DNA of 64,000 nucleotides from the NCBI GenBank assembly GCA_024291935.2, contig CM044316.1, forward strand, positions 78,260,501 through 78,324,500, written 5' to 3'. Shown one piece after another: positions 11,982 through 23,786 of this stretch. Positions within the stretch are counted from its first letter, which is position 1. Each line of letters starts with the position of its first letter. The position numbers and the translations under genes were made by a program. This DNA comes from Okapia johnstoni. Its lineage: Eukaryota; Chordata; Mammalia; Artiodactyla; Giraffidae. Under the pieces are notes generated by a model, which was not told where the DNA came from, did not search any database, and saw only the letters and a list, made by a program, of their open reading frames with translations.

Positions 11982-13079
11982 TCAGTTCAGTTCAGTCGCT
12001 CAGTCGTGTCCGACTCTTTGCGACCCCATGAACTGCAGCACGCCAGGCCTCTCTGTCCATCACCAACTCCCGGAGTCTACCCAAACCCATGTCCATCGAG
12101 TCGGTGATGCCATCCAACCATCTCATCCTCTGTCGTCCCCTTCTCCTCCTCCCCCAATCCTACCCAGCATCAGGGTCTTTTCCAATGAGTCAACCCTTCG
12201 CATGAGGTGGCCAAAGTATTGGAGTTTCAGCTTCAACATCAGACCTTCCAATGAACACCTAGGATTGATCTCCTTTAGGATGGATTGATTGGATCTCCTT
12301 GCAGTCCAAGGGACTCTCAAGAGTCTTCTCCAACACCACAGTTCAAAAGCATCAATTCTACGGTGCTCAGCTTTCTTCACCGTCCAGCTCTCACAACCAT
12401 ACGTGACCACTGGAAAAACCATAGCCTTGACTAGATGGACTTTTGTTGGCAAAGTAATGTCTCTGCTTTTAAATATGCTATCTAGGTTGGCCATAACCTT
12501 CCTTCCAAGGAGTAAGCGTCTTTTAATTTCATGGCTGCAATCACCATCAGCAGTGATTCTGGAGCCCCCCAAAATAAAGTCTGACACTGTTTCCAGTGTT
12601 TCCCCATTTATTTCCCATGAAGTGATGGGACAAGATGCCATGATCTTAGTTTTCTGAACGTTGAGCTTTAAGCCAACTTTTTCACTCTCCTCTTTCACTT
12701 TCATCAAGAGGCTCTTTAGTTCTTCTTCACTTTCTGCCATAAGGGTGGTGTCATCGGCATATCTGAGGTTATTGATAGTTCTCCCGGCAATCCTGATTCC
12801 AGCTTGTGCTTCTTCCAGCCCGGCATTTCTCATGATGTACTCTGCATATAAGTTAAATAAGCAGGGTGACAATATACAGCCTTGACCTACTCCTTTCCCT
12901 ATATGGAACCAGTCTGTTGTTCCATGTCCAGTTCTAACTGTTGCTTCCTGACCCGCATACAGGTTTCTCAAGAGGCAGGTCAGGTGGTCTGGTATCCCCA
13001 TCTCTTTCAGAATTTTCCACATTTTATTGTGATCCACACAGTCAAAGGCTGTGGCACAGTCAGTGAAGCGGAAATGAAC
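11982..13079 (-). mobile_element. BovB LINE, 5'-truncated, best preserved copy
   Basis: Minus-strand BovB 3' portion of about 1.1 kb. The 3' end lies on the left at the repeated cagttcagttcag tail and the motif gtgtccgactctttgcgacc. The 5' truncation lies near 13079, inside the reverse-transcriptase coding region just upstream of catalytic motif A. It reads without a stop over most of its length (see the reverse-transcriptase entry at 12123-13115), which suggests a more recent insertion than the other BovB copies in the window. I could not find a convincing TSD. Confidence 0.95.
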
Positions 13080-13115
13080 TAGAGCAATGAACGTTGGAAC
13101 GGAAGGAGGCAGCAT
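12123..13115 (-). pseudogene. BovB reverse transcriptase, partial open frame
   Basis: A 330-codon frame covering the C-terminal half of the BovB RTE-type reverse transcriptase, which makes cDNA from BovB RNA at a nicked target and is also thought to mobilise Bov-tA SINEs. The first 12 or so residues come from flanking DNA, not BovB. Motif A appears as FTDCATAFDCVDH with the catalytic aspartate at residue 19; the family's usual lysine in this motif is replaced. The GQGCILSPCLFNLYAEYI block lies at residues 78-94, and YADD at residues 119-122 (12750-12761) is intact. The endonuclease and the N-terminal reverse-transcriptase motifs are missing through 5' truncation. The C-terminus ends early in a [10 protein letters not shown] tail because small deletions in the purine-rich stretch near 12130-12165 shift the frame, losing roughly the last 40 residues. 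No promoter belongs to it, so it is a fossil rather than a functional gene. Confidence 0.88.
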
Positions 13116-16100
13116 TTTGCAGAGCGTCCAAGAAAATAGAAATGGATCAACTTTTGTGAATTACTGTGTTGATGAAAAAGGTGAATGAAAAAGAATTTGG
13201 AATCAAATACGATAGTCCAGAAAAATAGAGAGGTGATAATAGTAATTAAATGGTAATTAGATAAAGACAAGAGTAGAAGTTGTTTCTGTAAGGAAGAAGA
13301 ATTCACTTTGGCCAACTTAAAAGAATATATGAGTTGACCAGTCCATTGTTAGTTGGGCATATAGGGACTGGAGTATGTGGTTTAAGTATATAGTGTACAG
13401 TAAGCGTGTCTACAGTCCTTAGATGTTTGTACTTAAATTGAGATACTTAGCTCTCAGTTTTTATCCATATTATACATTGTGTTCATTTATCAGGCAGGGA
13501 AATTCTGGAGCTATGTTAAAACACTAATTTACTAAGAAAACATGGGGGAGCCTTTCCTAGCTGTTTTCATCCCTAGCTTACTAGACCAAATGAGCTATGT
13601 GTCCTTTAGTAAGTTTCAAGACTATATTATTCTTGAATTGGATACTGATGCATTTGCAGGTTTCTTAAAAATTCCAAATAGCAGCAAATTTTCCTAAATC
13701 AGCTGATGATAAATATACATTATATTTTACTTATTCCTTTTCTGTTTTTTTTGTTTTATGCCAACAAAGAATGAGATATATGAAATATATGAAAATATTA
13801 ACTTGGCTAAAATTATGAGACATAAATGACGTATACTGAATTCAGGCTGAGTTCCTAGCATCCAGATGAAGGGTTTCCAAATAAATATGATCATTATAAA
13901 TATTCTTAGATTCTTTGGGAAAAAATGTACTATCAAGGAAGAGAGAGTTTTTATCACTCAGTCTCTGAATATATTAATTTATTTTGCTATCTGTTCTTCT
14001 AGCCAATAGGTTTATTTATCATCCTTTAAGCTCCATTTACACCAAACCAAACCAAACCAGTTTCTCAGAACTAAGCAGTCATTTGGAACAGTGTAACTAC
14101 ATCTACTACTGCTTTCTTTGTTTTGTCCTATAACCCTTCCAGATAATTTCATTTGTATCCCTTTAATAAGGATGTTTGTTCTGACAAGGAAGTAACAGTT
14201 TCAAAAGATATTTTCTCAAAATGGTTATCTGTATTTCCCTTCTTATTCTACCATCTCATTTGTATTGCAGAAAAAAAGGAGGGATGGAAAAGTAAATTTT
14301 AAAATTCTAACTTTAGTAAAATTCTGGATTTTAAGTAAATCACTCAACAATTTTTTAAAGAGCCATTCCAGTATGGAATAATGAAAAAAAAAAAAGATGG
14401 AAAAACTAAAGGAGTTCCTTTCAAATAAACCTGATTAAGTGGTACAAGAATATTTTCTTTACGCTGATAAGTATATTTATTTGAAATTGATAGATGTTTC
14501 CAATAGGCAAGTCTCTTTAAAGAGTTAACAAGTACTTCTTTCTTCCACTCTGAAAATAGTCATATTCTTTCTTAGACTTTTTTTAATCCCAGTAAAACCA
14601 GTGATAAATTACCTAGATGTATTAACTCATTCTGCTTTTTAAGTCATATAGTTTACTTTGCATGCTTTGTTCAATTATATTCAACTACAGTTTCTTTGTT
14701 AAGGTCAATGTTAAGCTCTTAAGGCACACATTTCCGTTTAAGTTTTGCAGAAATGTTGAACACATCAGGGTCTAAATTATTAGGATCTCAGTTAACCTCT
14801 ACTGGGTCTATAGTTTGTTATTAAAAGACTAATATGGGCATTTGTAACCCACATAGCATCTTGGAATCATGGTAATTAATTTTGAAATATCATGAATTCA
14901 AGATCAACTGTATTTTTGGAGGGTGTTCTCTGATGAGTTTTTTGGTAGCTCTGAAGTCTCTGTGAACCAAGGGAAAAATATAATCTACGTTACATTAATT
15001 CACATTCCACTGTCAGCCTCATTACTTTGCGACTTTGGTCTCAGTTTCACACCTTGTCCTATTCCCAGATGAAGCTGACTTCTGAAGAAATGCACAAATT
15101 TTCTGGTCTGCCCACTCCTCAAGGGTAGATCATAAATAAAACGAGGCAGTGTGATTTTTTTTACTGCCCACTTCTAAAGGTTTCCACAGACTCTTGGAAT
15201 GAAACACTTTAAGGCACAGTGTTTATTCTTGCCTCATGATATTTATATTTGCATGATGCTATAAATATGAATTCAAATGCATTTTTAAACAAGCTGATGA
15301 ATAATACCGCCCAAACCTTTACATTTTAGTTTTCAGAAGTAAGATGTCATAGTCTAAGGTGTAAAATCCAAATGTAGTTTGTGGGAGGCAAGAAGTGAAA
15401 ATGAGCGAGGATTTTTTCTTTTTCTTTTTTGTAATGGAAAGTCCAAATGACCACATCCCTGACCAACTGTGTCCTTGTTTGTAGGTTTTACTCAGTGCAA
15501 GGAAGTCAGGTCAATTCGGTGTTTTTTTTTTGTTTTTGTTTTTTTTAATACAGATGCATATAGTGGTTTAGCAGTCATAACCCTCTGGGTTATTATCACT
15601 GTAGCTAAGCATCCTAAACCAGTCTCAGGTTCCAGGTAGAATGCTGTTCTGCTGGTGCATCTCCCACATACTCAAGTTTCCTAAATGTTGAGCTTGGACT
15701 TAGTTTGGGAAAGTTTAGGAATGCAGAATGGGGGAGAGTGGGAACAAAACAGTTCATGTGGTTCAATCATTTTTTTTTCCAGCCCTGACAATTATTTTGC
15801 TATGCTCTATCTGCATGATCCTCACCTCTCTGTCTCCAACCCGGCCCAGTTCCTTTGTAAAGCATGTTTCTGATATGGCATGTGTTTGAGATAGTTGCTC
15901 CTGTGTGAAGACCACTGACTGTGTTACATGGGGGCTGAAAACTGTTGTCATTATCACTAGTTGTATCTAGATACAGATTAAGCTTCTGTAACAGAGCCAA
16001 AAAATAATACCCTTGGTAGCTGTAAATTTCTTTCTCTTATCTAATGCTGCAGGAGAAAATGCTCATTGTGGGAAGGCTCAATGTGATAGTCCAGAATTCA

Positions 16101-17109
16101 CACTGATGGGTTGACCCCGCTTTCTTTGTCATGCGGCTTCTGTCTCTGGGTCCAAGAAAATTTCCTTCTCTTGCCTTTTGCCAACCAGTGGGAAGAGAAA
16201 AAGAGGTGACTAAGACAAATTAAGGACACAATCTGAAAGTTGGACATGTATCTCCTCATATCCCACTAGAAACAACTTAGTTGTAAGATACAAATAGCTG
16301 GATGGGATGCTGGGCAATGGAGAACATAACTGGGTAACCATGCAGGGAGGGTCTGTAACAGAAGCAAAGACCAGCAGGATGAATAATGCAAGAAATTATC
16401 AACCTCCACTACAATACCCATATCCTAACCAACTGAGCTAAGTTAATGTAACATGATTGTATAATACAGTTTATACTCTAAGATACTGTTAGGTAAAATA
16501 ATTTAATAAAAAATCAGGTGAAATTATATTGAGAAAATATTGTCCCTTCATATTTGCATCAGGAATAATATTCTTTTCATTATTGGTACACATTCTCAGA
16601 GAACTGAAATATGTATGAAATAGTCAACGTTTATCAAGTATATCAGAGATAGGTGTCTTATCCATATTCAACATGTGTCCTAAATTTATAGTTTTCTGGG
16701 TGAAGAAAAGTTTAGTCTGTTATCTGGATATCTCCTTCAGTGGAATTTCCAGAAGAATCTGTGCAACATATTTTAATATCTCAATGTTCTATTAATTATT
16801 ATGTCTTATCTTTCCACTATTATGGGTCCATATAATGAAGTTTGTCACTGGTTGGCTTTTCTATCACTGGAAACTCTTCGGTGCATTTAAGAGTGACAGG
16901 TAAATGAAAAGTTCCTCAAGGTAATAACCAGTGAAGTATTATGGAAAATATGTTGTTAGCTGGCATCAAGTAGGGTAGCTCGTGGCACTTCATCTGTCCA
17001 GCTATTCACTGAGGAGGGTAAGGGGAGTGTGATATCAAAGGAATAAATGGATGAAGGGAAAACTTTCAAGGGAAAAAAATAGTGATTTTATGTAATGCAA
17101 AGCAGTAGC
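13116..17109. other. Unassigned AT-rich DNA, about 4 kb
   Basis: No gene, RNA or young repeat recognised. Small features only: a short accaa-type repeat at 14041-14060, T-rich runs near 15522-15546, and overlapping short frames at 15685-16000 with no domain. Scattered very old repeats could be present but cannot be supported by eye. Confidence 0.5.
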
Positions 17110-18120
17110 CCTGGAATCCAGTCTCCTAAGTGAGAAATCTTCTTATAACGCACACCCCCTCTTTATCTAGCTTTCTCTCAATCTCTAATTCATTATTAAG
17201 TCTTGGTGCATAGCCTACTTAAATATCTCATATCTATTTCCTGTTCTTCTCTCAATGTCAGTAATCTACTCTACATCTAAATTACTGCCAAGAAATCCCC
17301 AGCTAATATTTCATCTGCTCATCACATACTTATGTACCATGTTCTATACTCCTGTAGTAGTGTAGTCCCCTAGATGCACATCTAGACATGTCACCCCCCT
17401 TTAAAGACTCTCCATAACCTTCAGGGTAAAATAAAATATTCATAGTTCAGCAGAGATGACCCTTTTTAATCTGACCTTTGTTATCTATCTATTCTTACCA
17501 GCAGCAGCTTCTAAATATAATAAACCCCACCAAGAGAATAAAATGATTAGTCATTCTCCGAATGTATCCTACATTTCCACACCTCTAACCCTTGAAAAGC
17601 ATCTTTAACATGTCCACCTGGCTTTCTTCAACTTCATCTTCAAGATTCAGTTTAGATTTCTTAAAAAAAAAAAAAAAACCCTCTCCCAGGACAATTTTCT
17701 GCATCTCACATCAGCATTGAATGGTCCTCCGTAGGGCACCAATCATATTGTGTTTTTGTCCCTGTCATACCACTTATTTGTACTATATTCCATGTCATCA
17801 CTGCATAGTACATTATATGCTCTGTATCAGTCTAGGGGCTTCCCTGATTGCTCAGTTGGTAAAGAATCCATCTCCAATACAAGAGACCTGGGTTCGATCT
17901 CTGGGTTGGGAAGATCCCTTGGAGAATGGAAAGGCTACCCACTCCAGTATTCTGGCCTGGAGAATACCATGGACTGTCTAGTCCATGGGGTTACAAAGAG
18001 CTGGACTCGACTGAGCGCCTTTCACTTTCATCAGTCTAGTCCGTTTCTTAGGAGCATAGGCTATGTCTTATATCCCTTCCTTGCATGTGATTTCCTTGTA
18101 CCTAAAATATTGATAAAAGG
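17110..18120 (+). mobile_element. L2 LINE remnant, split by a Bov-tA
   Basis: Eroded mammalian L2-like text. The region 17390-17520 follows the order of the consensus block about clinical-style tcactcccctgcttaaaacc and ctccttaccatggcctacaa, here read as gtcacccccctttaaagact and a degraded continuation. The stretch 18040-18115 resembles the L2 terminus (tccttgcatgtgatttcctt...). The element is interrupted at 17836-18029 by a Bov-tA with a TSD. An A16 run lies at about 17663-17678. Confidence 0.5.
17836..18029 (+). mobile_element. Bov-tA/BOV-A2 SINE with 10-bp TSD
   Basis: Forward SINE from gggcttccctgattgctcag to the cgactgagcgcctttcactt tail. A perfect 10-bp TSD, atcagtctag, is present at 17826-17835 and 18030-18039, which fixes the insertion boundaries inside older L2-like DNA. 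Open frames 17721-17981 and 17750-18154 run through it and are not genes. Confidence 0.95.
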
Positions 18121-18324
18121 TAAGAGGTGCTCTTTGAGGACTTGCTCAAAATAATTAGTTGATATAGTAAAGATAGAAAATGTGGTGATATTTTTAAGCC
18201 TTGCAAGCATTTTTCCTATTTAGACAAGCCTATTAAACACTATCTCCATCAGTTAGTGGTATCAAAGAGATATACGAGACAGTTTCAATTTCCAGGAACC
18301 CCAGATAAGATGTTATTCACTTTA

Positions 18325-20377
18325 TTTTTTAAATTAATTTTTATTGGAATATAGTTGATTTACAATGTTGTGTTAGTTTCTGTTGTACAGCAAAGTGAAA
18401 CATATATATATACACACACACATACATATATATGTATATATATCTCCACTCCTTTTTAGAATTTGTTCTGAAAAAAGTCATTTCAGAGTACTGACTAGAG
18501 TTCTCTGTGCTATTCAGCAGGTTCTCATTAACTATTTATATATATAGTGGTGTGTATATGTCAATTCCATTCTCCCAATTTGTCCCTCCTCATACTGTTC
18601 CCTCTTGGTAATCAGAAGTTTGTTTTCTACATCTGTGACTCTTTTTCTGTTTTGTAAATAGATTCATTTGTACCATTTTATTTTTAGATTCCACATGTAA
18701 GTGATACCATACAAAATTTGTCTTTATCATCTGACTTAAGATCACAATTTCTAGGTCCATTCATGTCACTGCAAAGGCATTATTTTGTTCTTTTTATGGC
18801 TGAATAATATCCCATTGTATGTGTATGTACCACATCTTCTTTATCTGTTCCTCCATCAGTGGAAATTTAGGTTTCTCCCATGTCTTGGCTATTGTACGTA
18901 GTGCTGCAGTGAACATCAGGGTACATGTACCTTTTCAAATTAGGATTTTCTGCAGTTATATTCCCAGGAGTGTGATTGCTGGAGCATATGGCAGCTCTAT
19001 TTTCAGTTTGTAAGGGAACCTCCATACTGTTCTCCTTAGTGGCCGTACAAATTTACATTCCCACCGACAGTGTAAGAGGGCTCCCTTTTCTCAACACCCC
19101 ATGTGCCTCTCTTGTCCAGCTATATGTCTTCTTTGCAGAAATGTCTATTCAGATATTCCACCCATTTTTGATTGGGTTCTTTGTTTTACTGATATTGAGC
19201 TGCATAAGCTGTTCATACATTTTGGAGATTAACCCCTTGCTGGTCGTGGCGTTGGCAAATATTTGCTCCCATTCTGAAGCTTAAATTTTCACTTTGTTTA
19301 CAGTTTCCTTTGTTGTGCAAAAGCTTTTAAGTGTAATTAGGTCCCATTTGTTTGTTTTTATTTTCATTATTCTCGGAGGTGGATTAAAAAATATCTTGCT
19401 GTGATTTATGTCAGTGTTCTGCCTATGTTTTCCTCCAAGAGTTTTATAGTATCCTATCTTACATTGAGGCCTTCAATCCATTTCGAGTTTATTTTCATGT
19501 ATGCTGTTAGGGAACGTTCTAATTTCATTTTTTTTTACATGTAACTGTCCAGTTTTCCCAGAACCACTTATTGTAGAGACTGTCTTTTATATATTGTATA
19601 TTCTGGCTTCCTTTGTCATATAGTAGGTGACAATAGAAGCGTGGGTTTATCTCTGGACTTTCTAAACTGTTCATTGATCTATATTTCTGTTTTGTGCTGG
19701 TACCACACTATTTTTTATTACTGTAGCTTTCTAGTATAATCTGAAGTCAGGGAGCCTGATTCCCCCAGCTTACTTTTTCTTTCTCAAGATTACTTTGGCT
19801 ATTCAAGGTCTTTTTGTTTCCATACACAGAAAACATTTTTGTTCTAATTCTATGAAACAATGCTCTTGGTAACTTGGCAGGGATTGTATTGAATCTGTAG
19901 ATTATTTTTGTTAGCACAGTCATTTTGAAAGTATTGGTTCTTCCAATCCAAGAGCATGATATGTCTCTCCATCTGTTTCTGGAAATCCTTGATTTATTTG
20001 ACCAGAATCTTATTGTTTTCTGTGTATAGGTCTTCTGCTTCCTTAGGTAGGTTTGTGTGTGCTCAGTCGTTTCAGTGGCGTCCAGTTCTGTGCAACCCCA
20101 TGGACTGTAGCCCGCCAGGCTCCTCTGTCCATGGGATTCTCCAGGCAAGAATTCTGGAGTGGGTTGCCATTCCCTTCTCCAGGGAATCTTCCCGACCCAA
20201 GGATCAAACCTGCGGCATCTCCTGTGTCTTCTGCATCACAGGCAGATTCTTTACCGCTGAGGCACCCGGGAAGCCCCATAGGTAGGTTTTTTCCTACGTA
20301 TCTTATTCTTTTTGATGCAGTGACAAATGGAATTATTTCCTTAATTTCTCTTTCTGATCTTTTGTTGTTAATGTGTA
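18325..20377 (-). mobile_element. L1 LINE, 5'-truncated, with 11-bp TSD
   Basis: Minus-strand L1 carrying the 3' UTR (left, from the attggaatatagttgattta motif) and the C-terminal part of ORF2 (right). The perfect 11-bp repeat tattcacttta (18314-18324 and 20378-20388) is the TSD. ORF2 is broken by stops, but fragments are legible: on the minus strand around 19747-20050 the frame reads an [28 protein letters not shown] segment, matching the conserved ORF2 motif [18 protein letters not shown] alternating run lies at about 18401-18440. The element is interrupted by a Bov-tA at 20055-20278. Plus-strand frames at 18819-19284 are antisense shadows. Confidence 0.95.
20055..20278 (-). mobile_element. 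Bov-tA SINE nested in L1, 11-bp TSD
   Basis: Reverse-oriented SINE (tail gtgtgctcagtcgtttcagt on the left, head ggcacccgggaagcccc on the right) inserted into the ORF2 region of the L1 at 18325-20377. The target repeat taggtaggttt is perfect at 20044-20054 and 20279-20289. The host motif ccttaggtaggttt is a standard part of the L1 sequence, so the order of events (L1 first, then SINE) is clear. Confidence 0.96.
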
Positions 20378-20513
20378 TATTCACTTTACAAACCAGACAC
20401 CAAATTTATCTATTTGAGTACTTACTTATATGAAACTAAAACAAACAAAAAACACAGGAAGAAAAAAGGTTTTAGATTACTCTGTAGTTAAATAGCAGAT
20501 ATGGAAGATGTTG

Positions 20514-20713
20514 GGGTTTCCCAGGTGGCTCAGGTGGTAAAGAATCTGCCGGCAGTCCTGGAGACCTGACTTTGACTCCTGGGTTGGGAAGATCCGCTGG
20601 AGAAGGAAATGGCAGCCCACTCCAACATTCTTGCCGGGAGAATTCCATGGTCTGAGAAGCTTGGCAGGCTACAGTCCACAGAGTCTCAAAGAGTCAGATA
20701 AGACTGAGCGACC

Positions 20714-20749
<36 letters not shown>
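20514..20749 (+). mobile_element. Bov-tA SINE with CA-repeat tail
   Basis: Forward SINE with head gtttcccaggtggctcaggt, body caaagagtcagataagactg and a (CA)n tail of 17 units at 20716-20749. Dinucleotide tails of this type are characteristic of ruminant SINEs and are a frequent source of polymorphic microsatellites. Flanking repeats aagatgttg (20505-20513) and aagatgctg (20752-20760) differ by one base and are a plausible TSD. Confidence 0.92.
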
Positions 20750-20753
<4 letters not shown>

Positions 20754-20760
20754 GATGCTG

Positions 20761-22589
20761 AATGAGAATTGAAACAAAAATGACTCCCTTGGTACAAATA
20801 CTTAGAAGGCATTGTAGCTGAGTTTTGGATTATGTAGCAAGCTGTCAGTGAATCCATTAAATACCAATGCAAGTGACTGTATTTACATTTGGAATAAAAG
20901 CCACATTGGTAAGACATTATTTAATCACAAAAATTAAGAGATCTTGACCAAACTTCTTTTACAAGGAAATTATTTAGAAAAATATTTCTAAACACTGAAG
21001 GGGTATTTGTAATAATATTTACTATACTGTTTTACTACTAATCTGCAAAATAATTTAAACACTCTCCAGAAATTCACTTTAAGAAGATTTGGCCAGTTTG
21101 AACTATTTTTGCCTCTGAGGATTTCTTTTTAAACTTTTTACTCTCTAACTCTGCCTAGGGTAAAATGTGTTCTTTTTAGGGTGAACCAAGATTATTATCA
21201 GGTCATTTAAATAAAACTATAGAATCAATTGGTTTGAGTGAAATGTCTACTAATTTAATTATTTCTTCAATTCTGGTTCTTTGGTAGAATAACTACTTAG
21301 TTTTGTTTCTAGCATTTACTTAAATTGTCAGCTCATTTGATGTTAACCTATATAGGGACGAAGCTCATTTTGCTGGAGCATTCTAATAAAATTGACAATC
21401 AGTTTTATTTTTGTTGTTATTACTGCTCCTTTTCTGAAGAAACAGGTATGAATGGACACTAGTTATAGAGAGTCCTTTCACCTAAAGAGAATTTCTATGG
21501 ACTAGAAGAAACTTAAGAAATCAGTCATTTCTAAATTGTGTTGCTTTAATTCTTGTTTTTAAAAAAAGGATATGGAATTTCTAAAATAACATTGTATGCA
21601 AAAAAAGAAGAAAATAACTTCTATTTGGTAGACTAAGGAAACTCATGGGGTGAAGCAGTGCTTTCCCCTGAATTCTTTATGAACTTCCTCTCTGTACCTC
21701 TCTATACCACTTTCAATTTTAAATAAACATTTACAATAGACACTGAAATGTTCTTTGATATTCTTGAAAACAACCTCCCACCTATTTTCCTCTTCCTCTT
21801 TCCCTCTACTTCCTCCTTTATTAGGTCTCAGGTCTTCAAATATCTGATTCAAACATGAAAATTAATTCAAAGACTTTGCTGGGGCTTCATTTACCACTTT
21901 CTCAGAATGGAGGCCACGTTCTCTGTAATGTAGAGTTAAAACTACGAAAACAAAATAACTTGATTTACATTTGGAAAGACACTTTTCATTCTTTAAAACA
22001 GTATAATTCAGGTTTATGGATATTTGAAAGAAAAAAAAATCTGTTGTGATTTTTATCAGAGGACTTTTGTGTGACCATGCTTTGTAATTTTCAGAATCAC
22101 ATTCGTGACAAAGTCACAGCATCACATTTATCTGGTTTTCTTGTTTTAAATCTTAATGTATGCCTGTAATGTTTCTTCCTGAACTTAACCCACATGCAGT
22201 ATTTTGACTAATTCATTTCAACTGATGACAAAATCAAAGTTATTGAGTGAATATTTCTTCTATATATTTTCCATTCTTAATAAATGTATCTAACATGCTG
22301 TAACCGTAACAAAGTAGATGCATTATTTAATTTCAGGACTGCCTGTGAACAAAACACTGTTATGTGAACACTTTTTTAAAATCTTAAAGCCCTCTACAAA
22401 TGCCTGTTCTTAGCGTTAGTATTAACATTAGCGTGTCCATTGGGTGATTGTGCCTCCTCAAACTTCACTCTTGCACAGACGTTTTCATCTAGTTTTTACA
22501 TTACTTGTTATTAAACAACTAGAGGAAAAATTGAAAAACAAAAAGAAAACAGAATTGTAACTCAGCAGTTCCTAGGATTTATACAATTG
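20761..22589. other. Unassigned AT-rich DNA
   Basis: No gene or repeat recognised. Frames 21643-21852 (minus) and 21855-22049 have no identifiable domain. Confidence 0.5.
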
Positions 22590-22876
22590 ACACTGTTTAG
22601 TCGCTAAATCATGTCTGACTCTGCACCCCATGGACTGCAGCACGCCAGGCTTCCCTGCCCTTCACTATCTCCGGAGTTTGCTCAGTCTCAGGTCCACTGA
22701 GTCAGTGATGCCATCCAACCATTCTCATCCTCTGTCACCCTCTTCTCCTGCCCTCAGTCTTTCCCAGCAACAGGATCTTTTCCAGTGAGCTGGCTCTTTG
22801 CATCAAGTGGCCTAAGTATTGGAACTTAAACTTGAGCATCAGTCCTTCCGGTGTATATTCAGGGTTGATTTCCTAA
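22590..22876 (-). mobile_element. BovB LINE 3' fragment
   Basis: Minus-strand BovB tail: gtttagtcgctaaatcatgt, then ccatggactgcagcacgcca, gatgccatccaaccattctc and gcatcagtccttccggtgta. About 290 bp of the 3' end survives. No clear TSD. It encodes only a degraded C-terminus. Confidence 0.92.
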
Positions 22877-23319
22877 CAGGCACATTTAAGTAACTCACAA
22901 ATCATAGTCGTTTGCCCCCTCCTTTACTGATATAGGATTTCCAACCTCTGTCTAGGAGTTCACACAAGTATTTCCTAAGAACTACACACTATTCTATCAT
23001 ATTCCTCTGCCCTGCTGTCCCTGTCCCATAGACAGTACTTTCCATTAAGTCATGGGAGTAGCCCCTCACTGATGCTAATTGTTGGGTGGATAACATTTCA
23101 GATGGTTTAATATTTATAAAATATAAGCAGTACGTAGAAACAAAGACATAAGATATATATGTATGAATGGGTATGTATAAATATATTTTGTTTGCTTATT
23201 TTAAAACACATTTGTAACTTATTGATACAGAATACCATGGAAAATTTTCTTTGTGCTTACCTGTTGTGTATTTTGTTTGCTAGTATTTACAGTTGTATGG
23301 GATTTGAGAAATGGCCATA
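22877..23319. other. Unassigned DNA
   Basis: No gene or repeat recognised between the BovB fragment and the ancient L1 piece. Confidence 0.45.
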
Positions 23320-23575
23320 CCATGGGTTGTTTATCCACTCTGTCATTGATAGATATCTAATTGTTCCCAGATTTGTTGTTGTTGTTGTTGCCATTGTTAT
23401 GACAATGCTCTAATGAACACCCTTGTACATATATTGTTCAACATTTGATTAGATGTAAATTATGAAAAGTGAGATCACTGAGTTAGATGGTATCTGCTGT
23501 TTAACTTTTTATTAGATGTTGCTGGAGTTCTTAGAGTAAAATAAGAGTTTGTTTTCCAACATTCCTACAGGCTAA
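23320..23575 (-). mobile_element. Ancient L1 (L1M-type) fragment
   Basis: Eroded minus-strand L1 3'-region text: gttgtttatccactctgtca, a gacaatgctctaatgaacac motif, a degraded gagatcactgagttagatgg (the usual counterpart reads ggaattgctgggtcatatgg) and ttttccaacattcctacagg. A short TTG run lies at 23372-23391. The frame 23159-23413 is antisense to this element. Confidence 0.65.
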
Positions 23576-23603
23576 AACTATCTTTCTCTCTCCTTCTCTT
23601 TCT

Positions 23604-23604
<1 letters not shown>

Positions 23605-23682
<78 letters not shown>
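23605..23682. repeat. (CA)39 microsatellite
   Basis: Uninterrupted CA dinucleotide run of 78 bp. Preceded by a pyrimidine-rich ctttctctctccttctcttt stretch. The minus-strand frame 23565-23843 is a translation of this repeat. Confidence 0.98.
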
Positions 23683-23683
<1 letters not shown>

Positions 23684-23786
23684 CAGTATCTCTCACTACT
23701 ACTAAAGTGATTATCTTGACCAGACACACACACACACACACACAGCAGTATCTCTCACTACTACTAAAGTGATTATCTTGACCAGA
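23681..23786. repeat. 62-bp tandem duplication next to the CA microsatellite
   Basis: A 44-bp block starting cagcagtatctctcactact occurs identically at 23681-23724 and 23743-23786, separated by a second short CA run (about 23724-23744). The repeat period is 62 bp, consistent with a tandem duplication that included part of the CA tract. Confidence 0.95.

Noticed and set aside
17836..18029. tRNA gene, because of tRNA-like A and B boxes
   Set aside because: These boxes belong to the tRNA-derived head of Bov-tA. No cloverleaf is maintained, and the same text recurs in the other SINE copies in the window.
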